A stretch of 64,000 bases of DNA, taken from JBNKFV01 sp050289485. GTDB taxonomy: Bacteria > Pseudomonadota > Gammaproteobacteria > Pseudomonadales > Cellvibrionaceae. The notes beneath the pieces were generated by a model, which was not told the origin of the DNA, made no database searches, and worked only from the letters and a program-made list of their open reading frames with translations. This document shows positions 34,947 through 43,170 of this stretch, piece after piece. The number at the start of each line of letters is the position of its first letter. The first letter of the stretch is position 1. The position numbers were made by a program, and so were the translations under genes. The stretch is from NCBI GenBank assembly GCA_050289485.1, contig JBNKFV010000031.1:57956-121955 (forward strand). Direction: 5' to 3'.

Positions 34947-37715
34947 ATGAAGCTAAATGATATCTTTGATGAAATAGAGCATGATCAAACGATAATCGAA
35001 TGCTTCCGGCAACTCTGGCAGCACTCTGCTGATCTCATGTTTATCATGGCCGTGGAAGACGACGGCGAATTTTCTTTATACGACAATAATCCTGCGTCGA
35101 GAAATGTGGTGGGCATTTCTCTGGACGAACCCGTGCATCGCCTGAATTTACGTAACATCTGGGATGACGATATTGTCGAGGGTCTCTACGCTACCTATCG
35201 CCGCGCGGTAAATGCGGGTAAACCCATTTCGCAAGAGCAATACGCTGTTCGTCCGGATGGTAGTGAATGTTACGTTGACACCTTGTTCGTGCCCATATTT
35301 GATCGCGAGGGCAAGCCTATTTTTGTCTGTGGTGTTAGTCGTGACGTGACCAGTATTCGTGAAGCCGAACGTGTCGCCTCCGATGCCCAGGCCAAGTTGG
35401 CAGAATATAACGAAGCGTTGGAAGAAATAAATCAGCGCCTTGACATCAAGGTGCAAGAGCGCACAGAGGAATTGGAAAAAGCGCGCTTGGAAGCAGAAGA
35501 AGCGACTGAGGCAAAATCTTTGTTTCTGGCAAAAATGAGTCATGAAATCCGCACACCGATTAACGCCGTACTGGGCCTTAGCCAATTAGCCATGAAGACC
35601 CCTATGACTGTAGAGCAGTTGGCTTACCTGAGTAAAATCAAGGCGGCCGGTGATGTTTTGCTAAACATTGTTAATGATGTACTTGATTTTTCCAAGCTTG
35701 AGGCGGGTAAATTTCAGCTTGAAAAAACAGCGTTTGATCCGGAAGAAGTTGCTATCAATGCGCTACAGATCTGTCAGCTTAAAGCCTGGGAAAAAGGTTT
35801 GCAGATACTGCTAAATGTGCACCCAGCCATGCCTGCCGAATTATCTGCAGATCCGTTACGGTTGCAGCAGATTCTCACCAATCTGATTAGCAACGCCATT
35901 AAGTTCACCCCTGCGGGGTGGGTGTCTGTTGAATTGCAATACGATGCGACAAATCAAACGCTCTGCTGTTGGGTGAAAGACTCTGGTATTGGTATTAGTG
36001 AAGATAGCTGCAAAACACTATTCGAATCTTTTAGTCAGGCCGACGACAGTATGTCGCGCCGCTATGGTGGAACCGGTTTGGGATTGGCTATTTGTAAGCA
36101 GTTAGCCGACGCAATGGATGGAAGTATTGCGGTTACCAGCGAGGTAGGAAAGGGAACCGTATTCACTGTTTGTATTCCAGCTGCGCCACTGAGTACTCCG
36201 CTCGTTGAAAATATCGATCACTCTTCGCTTCGCGTAATGATTATCGCTGACAACGAGATGGCTCGAGAAAAATTGGCAGAGAAATTACGGTTTTCAGGCT
36301 GTTTGGTGACTGTTGTAAAAGATCCTGTGGCGGCCGAAGGTATTGCGCGAAACGAAAAAAGCAACGGTTTGCCTTTTGACGTAGTTCTTATGGACTGGAC
36401 AGAGCCTACCATGCTAGCACTGCGCATTGCAGAGATGCTGTACCGCGATGACCTGGCCAAGCGAATTATTATCATGGAGTCGTCGTACGACCATCAAGAG
36501 GTTACGTGTGACGACGCAATGGATATTTGCTTTCTTGAAAAGCCGGTGTCTATCAAGGCATTGCTTGCCGCTTTGGATTTAAAACAGCAGGCAAAACCCG
36601 TTGGCGAGGTGAAGCCGTGGCTTACGCCAGGCGCAATTAGCGCACCAGACTTCTCGGCCTACCGGGTTTTACTTGCCGAAGACAACCCCATTAATACCGA
36701 GGTTGCCTTGGGCTATTTGCAAGAAACCGGGGTAACAGTCGACGCTGTTGAAAACGGGCTGGAAGTACTTGAAAAACTTAAGCACGAGCGTTATGACCTC
36801 ATACTGATGGATATTCAAATGCCAGAGCTGGATGGGTTGTCGACGGCTCAGCGTATTAGAAAAAATACGGTGTATGAAGATCTTCCCATTGTCGCCATGA
36901 CGGCTCATGCCATGTTTGGCGCCCAACAAAAAAGTCTTGCAGCGGGTATGAATGAACATATCTCAAAGCCAGTTTCACCGGAAACCCTGTATAAAGTGAT
37001 GGCCCAGTTTTTAATATCTCGACCAACCTCTTCCCGTCGCAAGTATGGCGTGGTTTCCGGAGGAGACTCTTCGTCTATTCTGCAGGTATTAGGTGGTATT
37101 GCTGAACTGGATGTTGCCAAAGCATTACGCAATATGGGTGGCAATACAGATTTGTACGTGGGTTTGATTAAGCGTTTTTATCAGCGCTACAGTCAGGATG
37201 TTTCCGTGCTTAAAGCATTGTTTGATGGCGCTGTTGTTGATGGTGAGAAGGCATCTGATGCAATGCACTCTTTAAAATCCAGCGCATCCTATCTTGGCGC
37301 ATTTCAGCTGAGTGATTATTGCGGTTATCTTGAGCGACAGCTGAGCGAGAATACCCTTCCAGACAAAGGCTTAATTGCAGAAATATTTTCTACATTGGAA
37401 ACAATTTTATGTCAGTTTGAACAACTGCCATTTGTGCAGAGCCATGTATTAGCTGTTCCGGAGTCAGGTTTTTCTGTTGAAAATTTTCACAGTGCATTAG
37501 GTGAATTGTACCCCTTGCTGTGTTCATCGGATCTTCTTGCCGAGGAATATATGCCGCCGCTGTTAAAAATGGTCGCGGGTACTCCCCATTACGAGACGAT
37601 CATCGAACTTGAATCGTATGTTAACGAAGTTGAGTACGAATTGGCTGCGGAGTTGGTAAAGAAAATGTTGCAGACACTGAGTTTGAAATCGAGTAGTAAA
37701 AACGATTATGAATAA
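34947..37715 (+). CDS. Cytoplasmic hybrid histidine kinase PAS-HK-REC-REC-HPt
   Basis: 922 residues. PAS (about 20-135), coiled coil (about 140-190), HisKA with H199 in KMSHEIRTPINAVLG, HATPase (about 300-412; NLISNAIKFTP, VKDSGIGI, GTGLGLAI), a first receiver (about 428-545, D483 and K532 kept), a second receiver (about 572-690, D622 and K674), and a C-terminal HPt (about 720-830, H774 in MHSLKSSASYLGA). No membrane segment. The ATG at 34947 begins 29 bp after the avidin-like gene; the frame is open further upstream, but that part overlaps the avidin gene. It overlaps the REC-GGDEF gene by 8 bp, so it probably phosphorylates that protein. Confidence 0.93.
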   Translation: MKLNDIFDEIEHDQTIIECFRQLWQHSADLMFIMAVEDDGEFSLYDNNPASRNVVGISLDEPVHRLNLRNIWDDDIVEGLYATYRRAVNAGKPISQEQYAVRPDGSECYVDTLFVPIFDREGKPIFVCGVSRDVTSIREAERVASDAQAKLAEYNEALEEINQRLDIKVQERTEELEKARLEAEEATEAKSLFLAKMSHEIRTPINAVLGLSQLAMKTPMTVEQLAYLSKIKAAGDVLLNIVNDVLDFSKLEAGKFQLEKTAFDPEEVAINALQICQLKAWEKGLQILLNVHPAMPAELSADPLRLQQILTNLISNAIKFTPAGWVSVELQYDATNQTLCCWVKDSGIGISEDSCKTLFESFSQADDSMSRRYGGTGLGLAICKQLADAMDGSIAVTSEVGKGTVFTVCIPAAPLSTPLVENIDHSSLRVMIIADNEMAREKLAEKLRFSGCLVTVVKDPVAAEGIARNEKSNGLPFDVVLMDWTEPTMLALRIAEMLYRDDLAKRIIIMESSYDHQEVTCDDAMDICFLEKPVSIKALLAALDLKQQAKPVGEVKPWLTPGAISAPDFSAYRVLLAEDNPINTEVALGYLQETGVTVDAVENGLEVLEKLKHERYDLILMDIQMPELDGLSTAQRIRKNTVYEDLPIVAMTAHAMFGAQQKSLAAGMNEHISKPVSPETLYKVMAQFLISRPTSSRRKYGVVSGGDSSSILQVLGGIAELDVAKALRNMGGNTDLYVGLIKRFYQRYSQDVSVLKALFDGAVVDGEKASDAMHSLKSSASYLGAFQLSDYCGYLERQLSENTLPDKGLIAEIFSTLETILCQFEQLPFVQSHVLAVPESGFSVENFHSALGELYPLLCSSDLLAEEYMPPLLKMVAGTPHYETIIELESYVNEVEYELAAELVKKMLQTLSLKSSSKNDYE

Positions 37716-38631
37716 TAAGCAGCGTGTGCTAGTGGTGGATGATGAAAAAATCAATTTAAAAGTGATCAGTGATATCTTGCGTAGCGAAGTTGAGGTGGTG
37801 CTGGCGAAAAATGCGCGTCAAGGTATTCGAAAAGCATTGGATTATAAACCTGATCTTATTTTAATGGATGTAGTGATGTCGGATATGAACGGATTTTCTG
37901 CCATGGAAGTGCTGGCAAAAAATCCTTTAACGGCCGATATTCCCGTTATCTTTATTACTGGCCTTAATAATGCTGCAGATGAAGAGCGCGGGCTCTCGCT
38001 CGGTGCCAGTGATTACATCTATAAGCCTTTTAATGCGGCTATTGTGCGGGCTCGCGTCAACCTGCATTTGCAGCTGGTAAGGCAGCGAAAAATGCTTGAA
38101 GAACTGGCAAATATTGATCCCCTCACGGGGATAGCTAATCGCCGCAAATATCAAGATATGCTAGAGGTAGAATGGCAGGCAGCTGTTCGCAATGGCTCAG
38201 TGCTGTCGCTGGCGATTATTGATATCGATAATTTCAAACTCTACAACGATCATCATGGTCACTCAGCAGGCGATGCTGTTTTGCGGCGAGTGGCGGTGGT
38301 GCTTGCCGATCAGTTTAAGCGACCGCGTGACCTGGTTGCTCGCTATGGTGGCGAAGAGTTTGTGCTGTTACTGCCAGAAAGTGATTGTGAAGGTGCATTG
38401 ATGTTGGCAGAAAAATGCCGCGCTGCTATTGCAGATCTGAAATTGCCACACCAGGGTGTGGGTAATGATATGCATGTGGTCACCGTTAGCACTGGTGGAG
38501 TAAGCTGTAACCCCTCCCCAGTGTGTAATCCTGACCGCTTTTTTGGGCTTGCCGACGATATGCTTTATGCCGCAAAAAAACAGGGAAAAAACCGAGTCGT
38601 ATGGCAAAACGAATGCGCTTCTGCCGGTTAA
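37708..38631 (+). CDS. Response regulator REC-GGDEF (diguanylate cyclase)
   Basis: 307 residues, PleD/WspR-like: receiver (about 5-122) with acidic pair D11-D12, phospho-acceptor D54 (ILMDVVMSDMNG) and K106 (IYKPF), then GGDEF domain with GGEEF at 214-218 and an RxxD inhibitory site RPRD at 205-208. Everything needed for phosphorylation-controlled c-di-GMP synthesis and product inhibition is present. The start overlaps the end of the hybrid kinase gene by 8 bp, indicating translational coupling. A terminator follows. Confidence 0.95.
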   Translation: MNNKQRVLVVDDEKINLKVISDILRSEVEVVLAKNARQGIRKALDYKPDLILMDVVMSDMNGFSAMEVLAKNPLTADIPVIFITGLNNAADEERGLSLGASDYIYKPFNAAIVRARVNLHLQLVRQRKMLEELANIDPLTGIANRRKYQDMLEVEWQAAVRNGSVLSLAIIDIDNFKLYNDHHGHSAGDAVLRRVAVVLADQFKRPRDLVARYGGEEFVLLLPESDCEGALMLAEKCRAAIADLKLPHQGVGNDMHVVTVSTGGVSCNPSPVCNPDRFFGLADDMLYAAKKQGKNRVVWQNECASAG

Positions 38632-38671
38632 ATAAATGTTGCGGCATGGTTAAATGCCAAGATATTGTGTG

Positions 38672-38700
38672 AACAGGCCCTAACAGTAGGGCCTGTTATT
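38672..38700 (+). terminator. Intrinsic terminator after the REC-GGDEF gene
   Basis: AACAGGCCCTA (38672-38682), loop ACAG, TAGGGCCTGTT (38687-38697), then ATTT. It closes the unit that starts after the parC terminator. Confidence 0.88.
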
Positions 38701-38776
38701 TGAGCGATGTGTTAAGTAATTAACCCTATAGAGAGAGCGCTCGCACCAGTAATGACTACAGGTGTTAACGGGTACC

Positions 38777-39877
38777 ATGAAAAAGATAATAGCGTTTACC
38801 TTATTAGCTGTTGGCGTTGTGGTCAGTGCACATGCGGCTGTGATTATTCAATATCACCGCATTGCTGACGAGGGGCCTGCCAGTACGCGTACTTCGGTTG
38901 CGCAGTTTCGCGAGCACATGGATGCTATCGATAAGCTGGGTTACCAGGTGATCGACCTGCCTGCGTTAGCTGCACAGCTCCGTCATGGTGAGCCGCTGCC
39001 TGATAATACCGTAGTCATCACGTTTGACGACGCCTATAAATCGGTATACGACGAGGCTGCACCTTTACTCCACCGACGCGGTTGGCCTTACACGGTATTC
39101 GTATCGCCCAAAGATATTGCCGGGGAAGGTGAAACCTCCAACTTTATGAGTTGGTCTCAGTTAAAAGAGCTGCATAAGCAAGGTGCATTGATCGCCAATC
39201 ACAGTTTTCGACATAGCCACATGATTCGCCGACTGGACGATGAAAATGAGTCACAGTGGGCTGCGCGTATGCGCGACGATATCACGCAGGCTGAAGCTAA
39301 AATTAAACAGGTAATTGGCACTGCACCAAAATATTTTGCTTATCCTTATGGTGAGTACGATCCTGCATTAGAGCAGATTTTACAGCGCCTTGGGTATGTG
39401 GCAGTGACTCAGCACTCTGGTGCAGTCTCTCATACGTCTGATCTGCAGGCGTTGCCGCGCTTTCCTTTTGGTGGGCATTACGGTGGCGATGATTTTATTG
39501 AAAAGGTCACCACGCTGCCTATTCCGGTTGCATCATCAGTGTTGCTGGATGAAACTGGTAAGCGTCTGCTTGATTGGATATTGCCGGTGCCAACCAAACA
39601 GCCATCGCTGCGTTTGCGGGTTGAGGATAAGGTATGGCTCGGTAAAACGGAAAACCAGTTATTGCAGTGTTTTGCATCAGGCCAGGGAGCCGTGAATGTG
39701 AAAAAAGTGTCAGACAGCAGCAGCGCTCGTGAGTGGTTAGTTGCCTTAAACAAGGCTGTGCCAGTTGGGCGCTCTCGCATTAACTGCACCATGGCAGCAG
39801 AGCAAGGCCGCTTCTATTGGTTTAGTCAGTTGATTATTCGTCGTAACAATGATGGTAGTTGGTATGCAGAGCCCTAA
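38777..39877 (+). CDS. Secreted polysaccharide deacetylase (NodB-type)
   Basis: 366 residues with a signal peptide (about 1-20, AFTLLAVGVVVSAHA). The NodB/CE4 domain shows motif 1 VVITFDDAYKSVYDE, motif 2 HSFRHSHM with zinc-type His residues, and YFAYPYGEYDP (motif 3). The C-terminal 120 residues have a conserved cysteine pair but no family I recognise. CE4 enzymes remove N-acetyl groups from polysaccharides such as PNAG or peptidoglycan in the envelope. Start ATG 38777 is preferred over an ATG five codons earlier because it begins MKK and leaves a proper signal peptide. No exopolysaccharide synthase gene is adjacent. Confidence 0.88.
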   Translation: MKKIIAFTLLAVGVVVSAHAAVIIQYHRIADEGPASTRTSVAQFREHMDAIDKLGYQVIDLPALAAQLRHGEPLPDNTVVITFDDAYKSVYDEAAPLLHRRGWPYTVFVSPKDIAGEGETSNFMSWSQLKELHKQGALIANHSFRHSHMIRRLDDENESQWAARMRDDITQAEAKIKQVIGTAPKYFAYPYGEYDPALEQILQRLGYVAVTQHSGAVSHTSDLQALPRFPFGGHYGGDDFIEKVTTLPIPVASSVLLDETGKRLLDWILPVPTKQPSLRLRVEDKVWLGKTENQLLQCFASGQGAVNVKKVSDSSSAREWLVALNKAVPVGRSRINCTMAAEQGRFYWFSQLIIRRNNDGSWYAEP

Positions 39878-39911
39878 ACGTATTTAACGTGTGCTCTGCA
39901 TTAAGGTATCG

Positions 39912-40775
39912 CTACATCGCTGCCTGTTCGATGGGGGCGGGTTTTTCCAGCTTATTGATGCGTATCATTTTACGCACTTCTTCAACATATTCTTCACGGC
40001 GTTCTGAATAGCGTGTAAGCCCGGCGGCAAGTTTTGAGGCGGTAATGGGCTTGCCAGACATCCGTAGTACCGACCGCAAACTGCGTAGCTCCTGGTAGGC
40101 ATGATAGGTATTCAGGTTTTGAAAATAACTGTTCACTGAGTCTGCCACGGTATCAAATGTGGCAACCTCGTGATTGGCATCTTCAAGCCGGGCGCTGGGG
40201 ATGATCCCACAGCCTTTTTTGTAGCACCACTCACCAAAAAAGTTATTTCCCTCTCTGGCAAAGCGCGAGGTTCCCCACGCAGATTCAATGGCAGCTTGTG
40301 CCAGTACCAGTCCTTCTGGAATGGTATCTACGCGGCGCAGTAATACTCTTAGGCGTTGATCGGTATTTTCAATTTGCTCTTCGTCTAGGTTGTACTCTTG
40401 CGATAGTTTGCGAAGAAATTTCAGCTCTTTTTTGCTGATCTTTTCTTCGTCCTCCCAGCGCTCTTTAATCGCTAACAAATGTGTTCGCTGCTGGCTAAGG
40501 TATTCATTATTGGCTTGTATCGCCGGGCGTAAAAAATCAAAAAAAGCTTTCTTGCGAGCTTTTACCTGGTCGATTGAGTTAAAGTCAGGCTTGTCGGTTT
40601 GTTCGTGAACAAGCTCTGGCATTTCCCCTATCGACTCATCAGACACTAGCTTGTACTGCCCCAGAAACAGTGCCAATGCCAGCACAGCAACAGTGTAAAG
40701 CAGTAGCAAGGCGGCGATTAAACGCCCTTTTCCTACCATGGATTCAATTGGTGTTTGTCCATTATTGGTGGTCAT
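39912..40775 (-). CDS. Bax-like glucosaminidase, inner-membrane anchored
   Basis: 287 residues. A single membrane anchor (about 18-38, IAALLLLYTVAVLALALFLG) is followed by a helical region and a glucosaminidase (GH73-like) domain: VLAQAAIESAWGTSRFAREG contains the catalytic-type Glu, FFGEWCYKKGCGIIP the Bax-specific Cys pair, and NLNTYHAYQELRSLR. This matches E. coli Bax. It should act on peptidoglycan or related glycans in the periplasm; the natural role of Bax is not settled. The ribosome site is weak. Convergent with the deacetylase gene, 34 bp between the stops. Confidence 0.88.
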   Translation of the reverse strand: MTTNNGQTPIESMVGKGRLIAALLLLYTVAVLALALFLGQYKLVSDESIGEMPELVHEQTDKPDFNSIDQVKARKKAFFDFLRPAIQANNEYLSQQRTHLLAIKERWEDEEKISKKELKFLRKLSQEYNLDEEQIENTDQRLRVLLRRVDTIPEGLVLAQAAIESAWGTSRFAREGNNFFGEWCYKKGCGIIPSARLEDANHEVATFDTVADSVNSYFQNLNTYHAYQELRSLRSVLRMSGKPITASKLAAGLTRYSERREEYVEEVRKMIRINKLEKPAPIEQAAM

Positions 40776-40829
40776 AAATTATCGTCTTATGTTGTGAGTC
40801 AGATAAACGGTGAGGCCTGTTGTACAGAC

Positions 40830-41522
40830 CTAAATATCAAGAGACGAACGCAGCGCAGACAGGCGTTTGTGGTTCTCATCTTTGCTCAATGTCTTTTCAG
40901 TACGCTCGGGAAGGGCAATCGGTTTAGGTGGTTCCAATGTTTCGCCGGCCAGTACTCGGGCGCAGATGCGCTGGTAACATTGGGCAAACACCGGCAAGGC
41001 TTTTTGTTCGGTGTTGCTGGCGAGAAAATACCAGTCAGCTTCTTTGCCTGCATAGTAAACCGCCAGATGGCTCCAGTTGTATTCGGCTTTGGGGCTGCTG
41101 GCGTTGCAGGCTTCGATATAGGCGGCATGAGTATCGGGTAATGCGCCTTGGCTGGATACCGATTGGCAGGCCGTAATCATTTTATGAATCGTTGGCAAGT
41201 AATCTGATTGTGTGATCACCTTTTTGGCACCACGTAATATGTTGTCTACCGAAAATGGTTTGAGGTTATCCAGCCATAAACGTTTAGCCATGTTCTGATC
41301 TTCAACAGTAGGGTAGGCGCTGAAGTACTGGTTGTGGAAATTTACCCGAAACAGCGCAAAGACCTGATTAATGGCGTCAATCAACTCCGGGGTTGAGCCC
41401 CGCTGTTTGTCAGACGCATTACCGCGCTCGTTATCAATAGGCCCAGCTTCGGTCGCTGAGCTGCTCGCTGACGGCGCGATCTTTTGTTCGAGTTGATTGA
41501 TTAACGTTTTGCTGTCCTGCAT
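40830..41522 (-). CDS. Lambda-P-like replication protein (candidate helicase loader)
   Basis: 230 residues. The segment from about 48 to 190 (LIDAINQVFALFRVNFHNQYFSA, RLWLDNLKPFSVDNILRGAK, YLPTIHKMITACQ) follows the replication-protein-P family, whose lambda member delivers DnaB helicase to the origin. The N-terminal 45 residues are polar and probably disordered. The gene overlaps the upstream DnaT-like gene by 89 bp in another frame, a strong coupling sign. No phage structural genes are near, so this looks like a domesticated chromosomal copy. I recall a published proposal that lambda O/P relatives (dopC/dopE) replace DciA in some Gammaproteobacteria; this pair may be an example. Confidence 0.8.
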   Translation of the reverse strand: MQDSKTLINQLEQKIAPSASSSATEAGPIDNERGNASDKQRGSTPELIDAINQVFALFRVNFHNQYFSAYPTVEDQNMAKRLWLDNLKPFSVDNILRGAKKVITQSDYLPTIHKMITACQSVSSQGALPDTHAAYIEACNASSPKAEYNWSHLAVYYAGKEADWYFLASNTEQKALPVFAQCYQRICARVLAGETLEPPKPIALPERTEKTLSKDENHKRLSALRSSLDI

Positions 41523-42801
41523 GCTGATTAGCCTGTGTTAACGACATTTGCAGGCGCTTGGCCCACTGGTGTTTTACATTGCGAATAAAAATATTATCCC
41601 AGCTGTGCATGGGTTGGCCCCGGTTGCTCCAGTAGAGTACAAACTCGGGTATCTGCTGGCGAATAAAATCTATCGCCACGCCAGATTGCTGTACCAGTAA
41701 TTCTACGCAATCCGTCGATGGCTGCCAGTTACTTCTGATAATTTCTGGTTGCGGGTTGCGCGCAATCCCTGCCTGCACAAAGCGCCATTGTTCAATCACA
41801 TGTTGGGCAAAAATATTGCCCCACTCCGAGTGGTAGGCGTTTTTCTCGATCCATTTATGAATAAATTCTGGCACGCACTCGTCAATAAAGTCGGGGTCTA
41901 TGCCGTAACTGTTGCGCAAATAATCGAAGGTGTGCTGCTCGGGGCGCCACTGGGCCTGCATGGGCGAGCTTTGGCGCTTGTCGATAAAGGGCGTGTCTTG
42001 TTTGTCCCAATCTTCCTTTACCCATGAATAAAAGGTCATATCCCAGGCATTTTTGCTCGAACCTTCCTGTTGGTAATACAGGCGAAAACGGGTGAGTTGG
42101 CGTTGAATAAATGCCGTGGGGATGCCGTCGTTGGCCAGTTGTTGCAGGGTTTCGGCTTTGGGGGCCCAGCTGTCCGACATGGTTTGCGCCTTGTCAGCCC
42201 GCGCCAGCAGCGTACGGTGTTGCTCCCATTTGCGTTTTATATGGTTAACAAACTTGCTGCCCCAGGTGCGTTGCGGCTGGCCACTTTCACGCCAGTAGGC
42301 CACAAACTCGGGCACTTGTTCACGGGCAAAGTGCTCTGGAATGTTCAATTGGCTCAACAGGGTGAGGGTATTTTGATCAGGCTGCCAGTTGGCAGGAATC
42401 ACTGAGGCCCTGTTAGGTTGCGGTGCTGTTGAGAGCGCCGCCGCAGTGGGCATTGCCGGTGCAGCCGTCTGCGGGGCTAGGGTAGCCTGTTGTTGGCGAT
42501 CGTTAAAGGCAAACTTAAGGTTGTGTCCCGCCTGCATCAGGGCGCTGGCAAGCAGCAAAATGCCTTTGTCGCGCAGGCTGTTACAGATTCGCTCCAGGTC
42601 TGCGGCATTCCAAAACGGTGTCATCGATTGCAGCTGCTCTACCGGTACCTGATACCAGATATAGCCATTGTTGTTCTGGCCCTGCCGATAGTGGGTCATG
42701 TCGCCCAGCACAGACAGCAGCGTCGCCTCATCCAGGCCAATGGTGGCCGCCAGCGACGGTGAAATCAGTATGGGCTTTTCAGGTAAAAGGGATGAACTCA
42801 T
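41434..42801 (-). CDS. Replication protein with four DnaT-like ssDNA-binding repeats
   Basis: 455 residues. An N-terminal region (about 1-100) resembling a winged-helix replication-initiator domain is followed by four copies of a DnaT-type module at about 139-193, 212-266, 285-339 and 359-413, spaced about 73 residues. Each copy starts with W-x-P, has an FI/FxxxxVPEF-type helix and ends W-x-x-x-F-x-x-x-V/I-x-x-x-W. DnaT modules bind single-stranded DNA in the PriA primosome; four in a row is unusual. It overlaps the lambda-P-like gene downstream, so the two probably form a helicase-delivery pair. The ribosome site is weak. It diverges from radA across a structured intergenic region. Confidence 0.8.
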   Translation of the reverse strand: MSSSLLPEKPILISPSLAATIGLDEATLLSVLGDMTHYRQGQNNNGYIWYQVPVEQLQSMTPFWNAADLERICNSLRDKGILLLASALMQAGHNLKFAFNDRQQQATLAPQTAAPAMPTAAALSTAPQPNRASVIPANWQPDQNTLTLLSQLNIPEHFAREQVPEFVAYWRESGQPQRTWGSKFVNHIKRKWEQHRTLLARADKAQTMSDSWAPKAETLQQLANDGIPTAFIQRQLTRFRLYYQQEGSSKNAWDMTFYSWVKEDWDKQDTPFIDKRQSSPMQAQWRPEQHTFDYLRNSYGIDPDFIDECVPEFIHKWIEKNAYHSEWGNIFAQHVIEQWRFVQAGIARNPQPEIIRSNWQPSTDCVELLVQQSGVAIDFIRQQIPEFVLYWSNRGQPMHSWDNIFIRNVKHQWAKRLQMSLTQANQHAGQQNVNQSTRTKDRAVSEQLSDRSWAY

Positions 42802-42862
42802 GGCGGCACTTTACCATTAATCCTTAGCCGATTGGGGGTCGGATTATACGTCAAATCGTTTT

Positions 42863-42894
42863 ATTAACCCGACGATAATTATTGTCGGGTTAAT
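42863..42894. repeat. 32-bp near-perfect palindrome
   Basis: ATTAACCCGAC (42863-42873) and GTCGGGTTAAT (42884-42894) flank a 10-base AT-rich centre that can pair partly. It sits 62 bp upstream of the DnaT-like gene start and could be an operator or one arm of the neighbouring structured element. Confidence 0.6.
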
Positions 42895-42910
42895 TAGTGG
42901 CGCACGGACG

Positions 42911-43068
42911 CCTACAGGGATGTAGGTGGTAGAACAACGCAGGAGCAGTTGTCGACGCGCCGCCATTGGCCGCAGGCCAATGTAAGCCTTGGAAGTACAA
43001 GGAATTTCGCACAATTTTGCGAGTATTTCCAAGGCGTGCGACAAAATAGATAAGGAGATCTATTTTTT
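42911..43068 (+). ncRNA. Structured intergenic element, possible small RNA or dispersed repeat
   Basis: A run of hairpins: CCTACA-GGGA-TGTAGG from about 42911; ATTGGCC-GCA-GGCCAAT around 42965-42981; a long nested stem starting CCTTGGAAGTAC (from about 42987) pairing with GTATTTCCAAGG (to about 43034), enclosing TCGCA-TGCGA; and AAAATAGAT (43043-43051) / ATCTATTTT (43058-43066) followed by a T run, which looks like a plus-strand terminator. The last loop is AAGGAG. A 66-codon minus-strand frame crosses this region but I think it is a by-product. Whether it is transcribed is unknown. Confidence 0.4.
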
Positions 43069-43170
43069 CGCCAGGTTAATAGCTGAGTGGTTTATCGGCA
43101 GCCTTTGATGCTGTGTTATGGTATTTTGCGCGCTCTTGGCAGAATCAGACGGCTAGAGGGAGTAAACACT

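Noticed and set aside
42844..43044. 66-codon minus-strand frame in the hairpin region
   Set aside because: It follows inverted repeats rather than protein-like composition; better explained as a structured element.
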